From positions 62,001-126,000 of the forward strand of contig VMSW01000001.1 in NCBI GenBank assembly GCA_013791955.1: DNA of 64,000 bases. Reading direction: 5' to 3'. This document shows positions 18,046 through 25,945 of the stretch, in pieces. The notes below the pieces were generated by a model that was not told where the DNA came from, did no database searches, and was given only the letters and a program-made list of their open reading frames with translations. Position numbers and translations under genes: made by a program. This stretch comes from Propionicimonas sp. Its GTDB lineage: Bacteria; Actinomycetota; Actinomycetes; Propionibacteriales; Propionibacteriaceae. Every line of letters starts with the position of its first letter. Position 1 is the stretch's first letter.

Positions 18046-18215
18046 GATTCGCTCCTCAATCAACTATGGCCAATAATCCTTTGCGATAAATATCTTAACA
18101 CAAGCGTTCGTTTTTCTAAGTAGCCCAATATGGGGAAGTCCCGAGGCCGGTCAGGGCCCAGATGCGCGTGCCCCTCCTGGTCTGCGGCATCTACACCGCG
18201 GTCTTGGTCGTTAGC

Positions 18216-19382
18216 TCAGCTGGGCGGGGCGAGCCGCAGCAGCCGTCCGCCGGGAGTGTCCTCCAGCAGCCAGATGCTCCCGTCGGGAGCCTGCTCTACC
18301 TCCCGGATGCGCTGGCCCATCTCCCAGATGTCGCCCTTGGCTGCGGTGGTGCCCGACAGATCCACCCTGATCAGGGCTTGGCCCGACAAAGCGCCGATGA
18401 ACGCGTCGCCCTGCCACTGCGGAAAGGCATCGCCGGTGTAGATCATCAGGCTTCCCGGCGAGATGCTCGGGTTCCAGAACGCAGCCGGGGCGGCGAACCC
18501 GTCCCCGGCGCGATGGTCAGGAATGTCGCCGCCGCCGTAGTGAGAGCCGTTGGACGCCTTCGGCCAGCCGTAGTTGCGGCCAGCCTCGATGAGGTTCAGC
18601 TCGTCGCCGCCCTGGGGACCCATCTCGGACGACCAGAGGTTGCCGGCCGGGTCGAAGGCCAGCCCGAGCGGGTTGCGGTGGCCAAGCGTCCACACCTCGG
18701 CGGTGACGCCACCTTTGTCGGCCCACGGGTTGCCGGCCGCCGGCGACCCGTCGGGGTTCAGGCGGAGGATCTTGCCCAGGTTCGTGCCGAGGTCTTGAGC
18801 CGGGTCGAACTTCTGCCGCTCACCCGAACTGACGAACAGGTACTTACCGTCGGGACTGAACGCGAGCCGATGGCCGAAGTGGCCCGAGCCGCTGGTCTTC
18901 GGCTGCTGACGCCAGATCACCCGCAGGCCGGTCAGCTCAGGCGCTGCAGAGGTGCCGGCGAGCCGCGCCCGCCCGACCACTGCGCCCGTCCCACCCTCGC
19001 CGACTTCCGCCCAGCTGAGGTACACCGTGTGGTCGGACGCGAACCCGGGCGAGGCGATGACATCGCCAAGGCCACCCTGTCCGTCGTGGACCACCTTCGG
19101 TGTGCCGCTGACCTCGACGGTGCGCCCGTCGACCTCCCGCAGGCGGAGGATCCCGCCCCGGTCGGTGATGAGTAGTTCGCCGCCGGGCAGGAAGGCCATC
19201 GCCCACGGCTCGTCGAACTTGTCCAGTTCCGCCACCACGAACGGACGGCCGTCCGGCGCAGTCCGCGGCCCGCTCGGTGAGCCCGTCGCCGGCGCGGACG
19301 TAGACGCTGGCGGTGCGGCGACTGGCACCGAGCAGCCAGCCAGCATCACCGCGGCCAGCGTCAGAGTGAGAACGCGTCCCAT
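18216..19382 (-). CDS. PQQ-dependent sugar dehydrogenase-like lipoprotein (YliI/Asd type)
   Basis: A 388-residue beta-propeller of the glucose/sorbosone dehydrogenase family, anchored outside the cell by a lipobox (LAGCS). Typical segments are AMAFLPGGELLITDRGG, GHRLAFSPDGKYLFVSSGE, GTNLGKILRLNPDG, GHRNPLGLAFDPAGNLW and EAGRNYGWPKASNG. Such proteins oxidise aldoses with soluble PQQ as cofactor; whether this host makes PQQ is not visible here. Its 3' end and its start region are both duplicated around the fic gene at 6781-8111. Upstream, 18046-18215 holds no convincing gene, only a hydrophobic stretch open on the plus strand. Confidence 0.88.
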   Translation of the reverse strand: MGRVLTLTLAAVMLAGCSVPVAAPPASTSAPATGSPSGPRTAPDGRPFVVAELDKFDEPWAMAFLPGGELLITDRGGILRLREVDGRTVEVSGTPKVVHDGQGGLGDVIASPGFASDHTVYLSWAEVGEGGTGAVVGRARLAGTSAAPELTGLRVIWRQQPKTSGSGHFGHRLAFSPDGKYLFVSSGERQKFDPAQDLGTNLGKILRLNPDGSPAAGNPWADKGGVTAEVWTLGHRNPLGLAFDPAGNLWSSEMGPQGGDELNLIEAGRNYGWPKASNGSHYGGGDIPDHRAGDGFAAPAAFWNPSISPGSLMIYTGDAFPQWQGDAFIGALSGQALIRVDLSGTTAAKGDIWEMGQRIREVEQAPDGSIWLLEDTPGGRLLRLAPPS

Positions 19383-19484
19383 GCACCGAGGCTACCCGTC
19401 GTGTCGTCGGCTACCGCAAGGCTCCGGTCCAACGCAGCTGGCAGGCCGAAGTCTGCGGATTCCCTTCCGGGTACGCGCGATCAG

Positions 19485-20452
<968 letters not shown>

Positions 20453-20456
<4 letters not shown>

Positions 20457-20818
20457 TTGGCTGTCTCTTTCTGGTAGAGCGCGATTTTGTAGTCGATGGC
20501 CTCGAGAGCCTGGGTCATCTCTTCGAGCTGCGCCTGCACCGTGATGCGGTGCCGCTGCAGCAGTTCGAGGCGCTCAGGAGTTGTGACATTGCCAGCGCGG
20601 ACGAGCTCGACGTATTCACGGACGCGGGCGATCGGCATTGAGGTCGACCGCAGTCGGGTGAGGAAGATCACCCAGCTGATGTCGGCCTCGGAGTACTCCC
20701 GGTGGGTGGAGGAGCCGCGTTCGACCGGGGTGAGCATGAGCCCAGCCCGTTCGTAGTAGCGCAGCGCGTGGGTGGATAGGCCCGTGGCTTCGGCGACGGC
20801 AGAGATTGAATGTGACAT
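20453..20818 (-). CDS. MerR-family regulator of the aldo/keto reductase
   Basis: A 121-residue MerR protein with an N-terminal winged HTH (ISAVAEATGLSTHALRYYERAGL) and a C-terminal dimerisation coiled coil (ELLQRHRITVQAQLEEMTQALEAID). No cysteine or other metal-site signature is visible, so it may respond to an organic compound. I choose ATG 20818 over 20881 because a MerR-type promoter lies directly before it and the extra N-terminal residues have no family counterpart. The transcript would be nearly or fully leaderless. Confidence 0.88.
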
Positions 20819-20825
20819 CGACCTC

Positions 20826-20856
20826 AGGCTAGAACTTAGAGCGCACTCGAAGTCAA
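20826..20856 (-). promoter_or_regulatory. MerR-type promoter with 19-bp spacer
   Basis: On the minus strand, TTGACT (20856-20851) and TAGCCT (20831-20826) are separated by exactly 19 bases, the overlong spacer typical of MerR-activated promoters. Between them lies ACTTCGAG-TGCG-CTCTAAGT, an inverted repeat with one mismatch. The start codon at 20818 lies 8 bases past the -10. Confidence 0.7.
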
Positions 20857-20858
20857 GG

Positions 20859-22079
20859 TTAGGGGCCCACCGGATTCCCATTGCGGAGGTTGTCGACGAA
20901 GGTCAGGAGCTGTTCCTGGAGGAGCGGGAAGGCACCGTCGATCGGCGTCTCCTCACTAACGGCAGTCAGGAGTTCTTCCAGGGTTTCGTTCACGGTCGTT
21001 GCGGCCCGTCGCAGCCCCCACGCGGTGAACTCAGCTTGGAGGTCGTCGCGGGTGATGTCTGCGTGGCGATACTTGCCGTTGATTGCCAGTGCGAGCCTTC
21101 CGTCGCCCGAGGCGTGGGCTTGCGGGACGACGTCATAGGCAGGCGCGAGGGTGATGTCACCGTCGCCGGGGTGGAGCAGGCCGAGATTCTTAGTGTGGAG
21201 GTCGAGGTTGCCAATCCCGACGGCGAGAGTGACCATGCGTGCCAGGCGCCGCAGGTCCGGATCGGTGGCGTGGGCCTTCAGGGTGTCGGCGATGCGCTGG
21301 AGGCTGACGATGCCGCCGATCTCCTGATACTTCTGGTTGCGGCTGGCGCCGAGCGCCTGGCTGAAATCTTCCTGGTGGAGCCGCCCGCCGTCAGCGCGGT
21401 CGTAACGCTCGATGACGATCGCGGGCAGGCTGTCGAACTCCTCGATGGAGGCTTCGAAGTCTGCGAGTCTGAGTCGACGGGCGAGGCGGGAGCCGTACTC
21501 CTCGTCGTAGATGACGGTCGCCTGCTTGCCGGGCAGTTGGGGTTTGAGGATGTGCGTGGACGGGTAGCCGCCCAGCGCCTGCGCCCAGCCGTCCCTGGTG
21601 CGCACCAGGACGATCTTGGGCTGAACCCCACCGAGGGATGACCGGCCCGATTGAGGGTCGTTCGCCAGCGGCGAGCCGATCGGGTCCTCCAACAGCGTGC
21701 GGATCTCGGCTGGGCTGAGGTTCCTGATCGAGGGGGTTTTCGGTTCGGTCGGATCATCTAGATCCCACACCTGGAGGGCGCCAGCAACGTCCCTGCCGAA
21801 GCGCGCGAGGAACGAAGGCGTGTCGTCCCGTCGCAGGCCACCTTGCGCGAGCAGGTAGTCGTACTGGTCGCCCTCGGGAAGCAACTCAGCGAACCAGTTC
21901 CGCCGTCGGCCCGCGTGGGCACGCCGCTGCGCCGGGGCGAGCGGGATCGTGACCGAGAGCACGGTGCTGTTCGTTCCGAAGGTGTCGAGCCCGTCTTGGG
22001 TCGGGGTGAAGTCGAAGGCGCGGGCCTCGCCGGTGAGCGTCCCGATGACCGTGCCGTACAACTCAATCGCGAGGCGCAT
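20859..22079 (-). CDS. hipA: HipA-like serine/threonine kinase toxin (module 2)
   Basis: A complete 406-residue HipA homologue, closer to the classical E. coli type than module 1. It has the N-lobe (WFAELLPEGDQYDYLL), the phosphate loop SSLGGVQPKIVLVRT, the ATP lysine in STHILKPQ, VIERYDR, HQEDFSQALG, the catalytic GNLDLHTKNLGLL and the metal-binding LAPAYDVVP. Its start overlaps the end of the hipB gene by 17 bases. Its stop lies next to the merR promoter, whose -35 box is only 3 bases beyond. Confidence 0.93.
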   Translation of the reverse strand: MRLAIELYGTVIGTLTGEARAFDFTPTQDGLDTFGTNSTVLSVTIPLAPAQRRAHAGRRRNWFAELLPEGDQYDYLLAQGGLRRDDTPSFLARFGRDVAGALQVWDLDDPTEPKTPSIRNLSPAEIRTLLEDPIGSPLANDPQSGRSSLGGVQPKIVLVRTRDGWAQALGGYPSTHILKPQLPGKQATVIYDEEYGSRLARRLRLADFEASIEEFDSLPAIVIERYDRADGGRLHQEDFSQALGASRNQKYQEIGGIVSLQRIADTLKAHATDPDLRRLARMVTLAVGIGNLDLHTKNLGLLHPGDGDITLAPAYDVVPQAHASGDGRLALAINGKYRHADITRDDLQAEFTAWGLRRAATTVNETLEELLTAVSEETPIDGAFPLLQEQLLTFVDNLRNGNPVGP

Positions 22080-22308
22080 CGTCCTCCTCCCAGGTCGCGG
22101 TGAACTCCAGCCCGATGATCCGCGCGATGCTCAGCAGCCGTCGGACATAGATCGTCGCTTTGCCGGATTCAATCTCACTGATCGTGCTCTGTGGGACGTC
22201 GAGTTCGGCTGCGAGTTCGCTCTGGGACAACCCGTGCGCTAGCCGGGCTTGCTGCACCGCCAGCCCGAAGTCTCCGGGCGACCGTAGCCGTGCTGTGTGC
22301 TTCGCCAT
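22063..22308 (-). CDS. hipB: HipB-like XRE-family antitoxin (module 2)
   Basis: An 81-residue HTH protein (GLSQSELAAELDVPQSTISEIESG) upstream of hipA, with a short acidic C-terminus (EEDDAPRD). HipB binds HipA and represses the operon. GAAGGAG lies 5 bases before the ATG. Three operator-like repeats of the E. coli HipB type precede it, and two of them overlap the likely -10 (TAAAAT, 22334-22329) and -35 region. Confidence 0.92.
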   Translation of the reverse strand: MAKHTARLRSPGDFGLAVQQARLAHGLSQSELAAELDVPQSTISEIESGKATIYVRRLLSIARIIGLEFTATWEEDDAPRD

Positions 22309-22321
22309 CGCGACTCCTTCG

Positions 22322-22393
22322 TATCGTGATTTTACGATACAGCATCAATATCGGAAAATGGCGATAGTGGTGGGATATCGGAATATTCAGATA
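22322..22393. promoter_or_regulatory. Three phased HipB-type operators (TATCG-N8-CGATA)
   Basis: TATCG-N8-CGATA occurs at 22322-22339 and 22349-22366, and TATCG-N8-AGATA at 22376-22393. The three centres are exactly 27 bases apart. The known E. coli HipB operator is TATCC-N8-GGATA, so spacing and half-site match with one changed base per arm. The proximal copy covers a minus-strand -10 (TAAAAT) and the middle copy covers the -35 region. Confidence 0.8.
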
Positions 22394-22426
22394 CGGCAAC
22401 GCGGACGACGGTCAGGGACGCCGGAG

Positions 22427-23266
22427 TCAGCGCGGGTAGATGAAGAAGCCTTGCCCGGTCTTGCGGCCCAGCCAACCGGCGCGGACGTACTTGCGCAGCA
22501 GTGGGTGCGCTCGGTATTTCGAGTCGCCGGTCTCGGACTGCAGCACTTCCATGATCGCCAGCACCACGTCCAGGCCGATCAGGTCACCCAGGGCCAGCGG
22601 GCCCATCGGGTGGTTGGCGCCGAGCTTCATCGCGGTGTCGATGTCTTCTGCTGAGGCCGTCCCGGCAGCCAGCACCTCGACCGCCTCGTTGATCATTGGC
22701 ACCAGAATGCGGTTCACCACGAAGCCGGCGGCCTCCTGCACCTCGACTGGGGTCTTGCCCAGAGTCAGGGCCAGCTCCTTGGTGCGGGTCACCAGTTCTG
22801 GCGGAGTCTGGGCACCGGCGATCACCTCGACCAGCTGCATCACCGGTGCGGGGTTGAAGAAGTGCATCCCGATCACCGGGTGGCTGAGGCCGCGGCCGAG
22901 TTCGGTCACCGACAGCGAGGAGGTGTTGGATGCCAGGATGGTTTCGGGGCCGCAGAGCTGGTCAAGCTGCTCGAAGATCGGACGCTTGGCATCCAGGTTT
23001 TCATAAATCGCCTCGACCACCAGTTCGCAGTCGGCCAGGTCGGCCACGGTGGCCGTGCCCAGCCGGTCCAGAATCGTCTCTGCCCCGTCCTGCTCCAACC
23101 GGCCCTTGGCCACCTGGCGAGCCAGGCCAGCAGCGATGCGGGCCCGTCCGCCCTCAGCCAGTTCGGGCGTGGCATCGGCCAGCAACACCGAGAACCCGTC
23201 GGTGCGGGCGAACACCTCGGCGATGCCGGCCCCCATCGTCCCGGCGCCTATGACTCCTACCAACAT
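22427..23266 (-). CDS. hbd: 3-hydroxybutyryl-CoA dehydrogenase
   Basis: A 279-residue enzyme of the PaaH/Hbd family. It interconverts (S)-3-hydroxyacyl-CoA and 3-oxoacyl-CoA with NAD(P). The N-terminal Rossmann motif is GAGTMGAGIAEVF; the catalytic histidine lies in GMHFFNPAPVM, and the C-terminal domain shows GFVVNRILVPMINEA and the usual end GWLGRKTGQGFFIY. It is the third gene of a minus-strand set with an enoyl-CoA hydratase (23-bp gap) and a MaoC hydratase, divergent from a thiolase and CoA-transferase operon. AGGAGG-like bases (TAAGGAGGAACT) precede the ATG. Confidence 0.95.
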   Translation of the reverse strand: MLVGVIGAGTMGAGIAEVFARTDGFSVLLADATPELAEGGRARIAAGLARQVAKGRLEQDGAETILDRLGTATVADLADCELVVEAIYENLDAKRPIFEQLDQLCGPETILASNTSSLSVTELGRGLSHPVIGMHFFNPAPVMQLVEVIAGAQTPPELVTRTKELALTLGKTPVEVQEAAGFVVNRILVPMINEAVEVLAAGTASAEDIDTAMKLGANHPMGPLALGDLIGLDVVLAIMEVLQSETGDSKYRAHPLLRKYVRAGWLGRKTGQGFFIYPR

Positions 23267-23289
23267 CTGAGTTCCTCCTTACGGTCTGA

Positions 23290-24063
23290 CTACTGGTCTT
23301 GGAACGGGGCCGGACGGCGCTTCTCGACGAAAGCCCCCATCGCTTCGCGCTGGTCGGCCGATTCGAAGCAGGACGCGAACTCGGACACCTCGATCGCGAT
23401 CGCGTCGTCCAGGTCAAGGTGGGCGCCGTCGGCAAGGGCGCGTTTGGTCGCGCGGACGGCGATCGGTGCCTGCCTGGCGATCTCGCCGGCTAAGCCCAGC
23501 GCAGCCTCCAGCAACTCCTCTGGGGAGTAGACCGCGTTCACCAGGCCGACGGCCAAGGCCCGGGTGGCATCAACTTTCCGTCCGGTGTAGAGCATCTCTT
23601 TGGCGATGCCGGGACCCACCAGCCGAGCCAGTCGCTGGGTGCCGCCGAAGCCGGCGGTGACGCCCAGGCCAACCTCGGGCTGGGCGAAGACCGCCTTCTG
23701 GGAAGCGAGTCGAAGGTCGCAAGCCAGCGCCAGTTCGCAGCCACCGCCAAGGGCGAAGCCGTTGACTGCGGCCACTGAGGGCATCGGCAGTGTCTCCAGC
23801 TTGCGGAAGACGCCGTTGCCGAGCTCGCTGAAGGCCTTGGCTTCGGGCCGGGTCATCGTAGACATTGCGGCCACGTCGGCCCCGGCGACGAAGGCCCGGC
23901 CCGCCCCGGTGATCACCAGGCAGCGTGCCTGGTCGGCAACGGCCTGGTCGAGAGCTGAGGAGAGTTGTTCCAGCACCTCGGCGTTCAGCGCATTGAGGGC
24001 GTGCTCGCGGGTGATGGTGACCACGGCGATGTGGTCATCGAACTTGTAGCCGATGTCGTCCAT
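23290..24063 (-). CDS. Enoyl-CoA hydratase (crotonase)
   Basis: A 257-residue crotonase that hydrates trans-2-enoyl-CoA to the (S)-3-hydroxy product. The first oxyanion-hole segment (AGADVAAMS), the second (ALGGGCELALACD) and the catalytic glutamate region (FAQPEVGLGVTAGFGGTQRL) are all in place. ATG 24063 is chosen because GGAGAC precedes it and the family starts there; the longer open frame upstream is not homologous. Between this gene and the MaoC gene are 98 bases with no feature I can support. Confidence 0.94.
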   Translation of the reverse strand: MDDIGYKFDDHIAVVTITREHALNALNAEVLEQLSSALDQAVADQARCLVITGAGRAFVAGADVAAMSTMTRPEAKAFSELGNGVFRKLETLPMPSVAAVNGFALGGGCELALACDLRLASQKAVFAQPEVGLGVTAGFGGTQRLARLVGPGIAKEMLYTGRKVDATRALAVGLVNAVYSPEELLEAALGLAGEIARQAPIAVRATKRALADGAHLDLDDAIAIEVSEFASCFESADQREAMGAFVEKRRPAPFQDQ

Positions 24064-24161
24064 ATTTGTCTCCTTGGTCAGCGGGTCGGGTTTTCGATCA
24101 TGCCCGCAGTCCGAACTCTGCCAGCCGGGGCGTCGTCGGCACCGGCTTGGGTGGCGGGGCT

Positions 24162-24578
24162 TCAGGCCGCCGGTGGCTTGGGGGGCAGCAGTACTGCCTC
24201 GCCGGTGACCACGACGGTGCCGTCGGCCTTGGTGGCGCCGCACTCGAAGCGGACCCGACCCTTCTCCAGCTTCTCGGCCACAGTGACGGTGGCGCAGACG
24301 GTCTCGCCGAGCATGACCGGAGCTAGGAATGCCAGCGACTGGGACAAATAGATCGCCCCTGGGCCCGGTAGCTGGGTACCGAAGACGGTCGAGAACAGGC
24401 TGCCGGTGAGCATGCCGTGGGCGATGCGGCCGCCGAACCTGGTTTGTTCGGCGTAGCGCTGGTTCACATGCGCTGGATTGAAGTCGCCGATGATGCCAGC
24501 GAAGCCGTAGACATCGGATTCGGAGATGGTCTTCTCGAACGATGCGCTGTCGCCGACGCGCATTTCGTCGTAGTACAT
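24162..24578 (-). CDS. MaoC-family (R)-specific enoyl-CoA hydratase (PhaJ-like)
   Basis: A 138-residue hot-dog protein. The hydratase 2 motif is clear: DFNPAHVNQRYAEQTRFGG carries the catalytic Asp and His, followed by RIAHGMLTGSLFS and LPGPGAIYLSQSLAF. PhaJ-type enzymes make (R)-3-hydroxyacyl-CoA, the opposite stereoisomer to the crotonase next door. ATG 24578 is chosen; the longer frame to 24719 would run over the promoter. It is the first gene of the minus-strand operon. Confidence 0.92.
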   Translation of the reverse strand: MYYDEMRVGDSASFEKTISESDVYGFAGIIGDFNPAHVNQRYAEQTRFGGRIAHGMLTGSLFSTVFGTQLPGPGAIYLSQSLAFLAPVMLGETVCATVTVAEKLEKGRVRFECGATKADGTVVVTGEAVLLPPKPPAA

Positions 24579-24603
24579 GGCAGGCCCCTTCGCCTCATCG
24601 AAT

Positions 24604-24655
24604 ATGACACCCGTGTCATGTCGAATGATAGGGCTGGCCCAGGAGGGGCTGTCAA
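24604..24655 (-). promoter_or_regulatory. Promoter of the MaoC/crotonase/hbd operon with a 16-bp palindrome
   Basis: On the minus strand TTGACA (24655-24650) and TATCAT (24630-24625) are 19 bases apart. Just downstream, around the expected start of transcription, lies the perfect palindrome ATGACAC-CC-GTGTCAT (24604-24619), a typical repressor site size. A related palindrome lies in the divergent promoter at 24769-24784. Confidence 0.65.
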
Positions 24656-24759
24656 GGACTTCACGGGCGCCGGCGGGGCCAGGAGGCATTGTCCAGGGTT
24701 GCGACAGCGGTGTCGTCAAGGGTGGTCAGGTCGCGGCAGAGGTGTTTCGGCCAAATTCC

Positions 24760-24789
24760 TTGTCATAGATGACAACCACGTCATATAGT
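24760..24789 (+). promoter_or_regulatory. Promoter of the KAS III/CoA-transferase/thiolase operon with a related operator
   Basis: TTGTCA (24760-24765) and TATAGT (24784-24789) are 18 bases apart. Between them ATGACAACCACGTCAT (24769-24784) matches the palindrome at 24604-24619 at 13 of 16 positions, and TGTCATAGATGACA (24761-24774) is itself palindromic. A repressor here would block the promoter. The spacer 24656-24759 between the two promoters shows nothing else. Confidence 0.65.
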
Positions 24790-24794
24790 CGTGC

Positions 24795-24852
24795 CACCCT
24801 CGGCAGGGTGCAAGAAGGCCTCCCCAGGGATGGGCACGGGCCCTGGAAGGCC
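24795..24852 (+). promoter_or_regulatory. Structured 5' leader of the KAS III operon
   Basis: About 110 bases separate the predicted transcription start from the GTG at 24907. They hold a 6-bp hairpin (CACCCT-CGGC-AGGGTG, 24795-24810) and a longer imperfect one (GGCCTCCCCAGGG at 24817-24829 with CCCTGGAAGGCC at 24841-24852). No known riboswitch class is recognised. Together with the promoters this accounts for the 328-base gap 24579-24906. Confidence 0.4.
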
Positions 24853-24906
24853 CCAGCCGCGCAATGTCATCACTGTCAGGTAAGGCCTCCAACGAAGGAG
24901 AGTCAC

Positions 24907-25944
24907 GTGGAGATACTCCAGAACAACGTCGGGATTCTGGGCTACGGCCTTTACCTGCCCGAGCACTACCTGACGGCCAGGGACATCTCGGACGCCACCG
25001 GAGGCGTCTGGTCCGAACAAGCGGTAATCGACAAGCTCGGCATCATCCGTAAGCCCGTCCCTGGCCCCGGCGACGGCACTCAGGAAATGGGTGCCCGGGC
25101 GGCCCTGGACGCGTTGGAGCGAACCGGCCTCGACCCGGCCGAGATCGACGTCATCTTGTGCGTGGGCGAGGAATGGAAGGAGTACGGCCTGACCACCTCG
25201 GCGCTCTACATCCAGGATCGAATCGGGGCCACCAACGCGTGGGGCATAGACATCGCCAACCGCTGCTGCACCACCTTGACCGCGCTGAAGATGGCCAAAG
25301 ACATGCTGTTGGCCGACGACGACATCGACACCATCTTGGTGGCCGGCGGCTACCGCAATGGCGACTTTGTCGACTACACCGATTCGACGGTGTCGATGAT
25401 GTTCAATCTGGGCGCCGGTGGCGGGGCCTTCATCGTCCGCAAGGGTATGGATTCCAACCTGATCCTGGGCAGCCACATCATCGCTGACGGCTCCCTGGTG
25501 CACACCGCCGGGGTGCAAATCGGCGGCATCAACGAACCGTCCACGCCCGAAAATGTTGAAGAGGGCTACCGCTCGTTGCGGCTGATGGATCCGGTAACGA
25601 TGAAGGACAAGCTGAATCAGACCAGCCTGCCCAACTGGTACACCTGCATTGACGAGAGCCTGCGCAAGAGCGGCGGGCTCACCCGCGACGACATCGACTA
25701 CCTCGCGATCCTGCACTTCAAGCGCAGTCAGCACCTAGCGATGCTCGCCGATCTGGGGCTCACCGAAGACCAGACGACCTACTTGGAGAACTACGGCCAT
25801 CTCGGCCAGGTCGACCAAATGCTCTCCCTCCACCTCGGCCTAGAGGCCGGCAAGATCACCGATGGCTCGTTAGTGACCCTGATTGCAGCCGGCATCGGCT
25901 ACGTCTGGGCCTCCACCTGCATCCGGTGGGGAAAGGCCAACTGA
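24907..25944 (+). CDS. KAS III (FabH)-like condensing enzyme
   Basis: A 345-residue thiolase-fold condensing enzyme of the FabH/HMG-CoA synthase superfamily. The nucleophile aligns with Cys120 in DIANRCCTTLTAL, the histidine lies in ILHFKRSQH and the Asn-loop in ENYGHLGQVDQM. The usual FabH small residues around the cysteine (CSGF) are replaced, so the substrate is probably not the normal acetyl-CoA plus malonyl-ACP. With a thiolase, CoA-transferase and hydratases in the same cluster, it may act on a short acyl-CoA. GTG 24907 follows AAGGAGAG and gives the family N-terminus; a start at 24769 would begin inside the promoter. Confidence 0.8.
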   Translation: MEILQNNVGILGYGLYLPEHYLTARDISDATGGVWSEQAVIDKLGIIRKPVPGPGDGTQEMGARAALDALERTGLDPAEIDVILCVGEEWKEYGLTTSALYIQDRIGATNAWGIDIANRCCTTLTALKMAKDMLLADDDIDTILVAGGYRNGDFVDYTDSTVSMMFNLGAGGGAFIVRKGMDSNLILGSHIIADGSLVHTAGVQIGGINEPSTPENVEEGYRSLRLMDPVTMKDKLNQTSLPNWYTCIDESLRKSGGLTRDDIDYLAILHFKRSQHLAMLADLGLTEDQTTYLENYGHLGQVDQMLSLHLGLEAGKITDGSLVTLIAAGIGYVWASTCIRWGKAN

Positions 25945-25945
25945 C

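Noticed and set aside
18130-18215. Possible small membrane protein on the plus strand (RVPLLVCGIYTAVLVVSSAG)
   Set aside because: The hydrophobic frame runs into the antisense of the dehydrogenase gene without a stop, and there is no RBS or upstream homology; it may be a remnant but cannot be supported.
20772-21641. Plus-strand open frame of 289 codons across merR and hipA
   Set aside because: Composition is typical of antisense frames, and both minus-strand genes beneath it have full family motifs.
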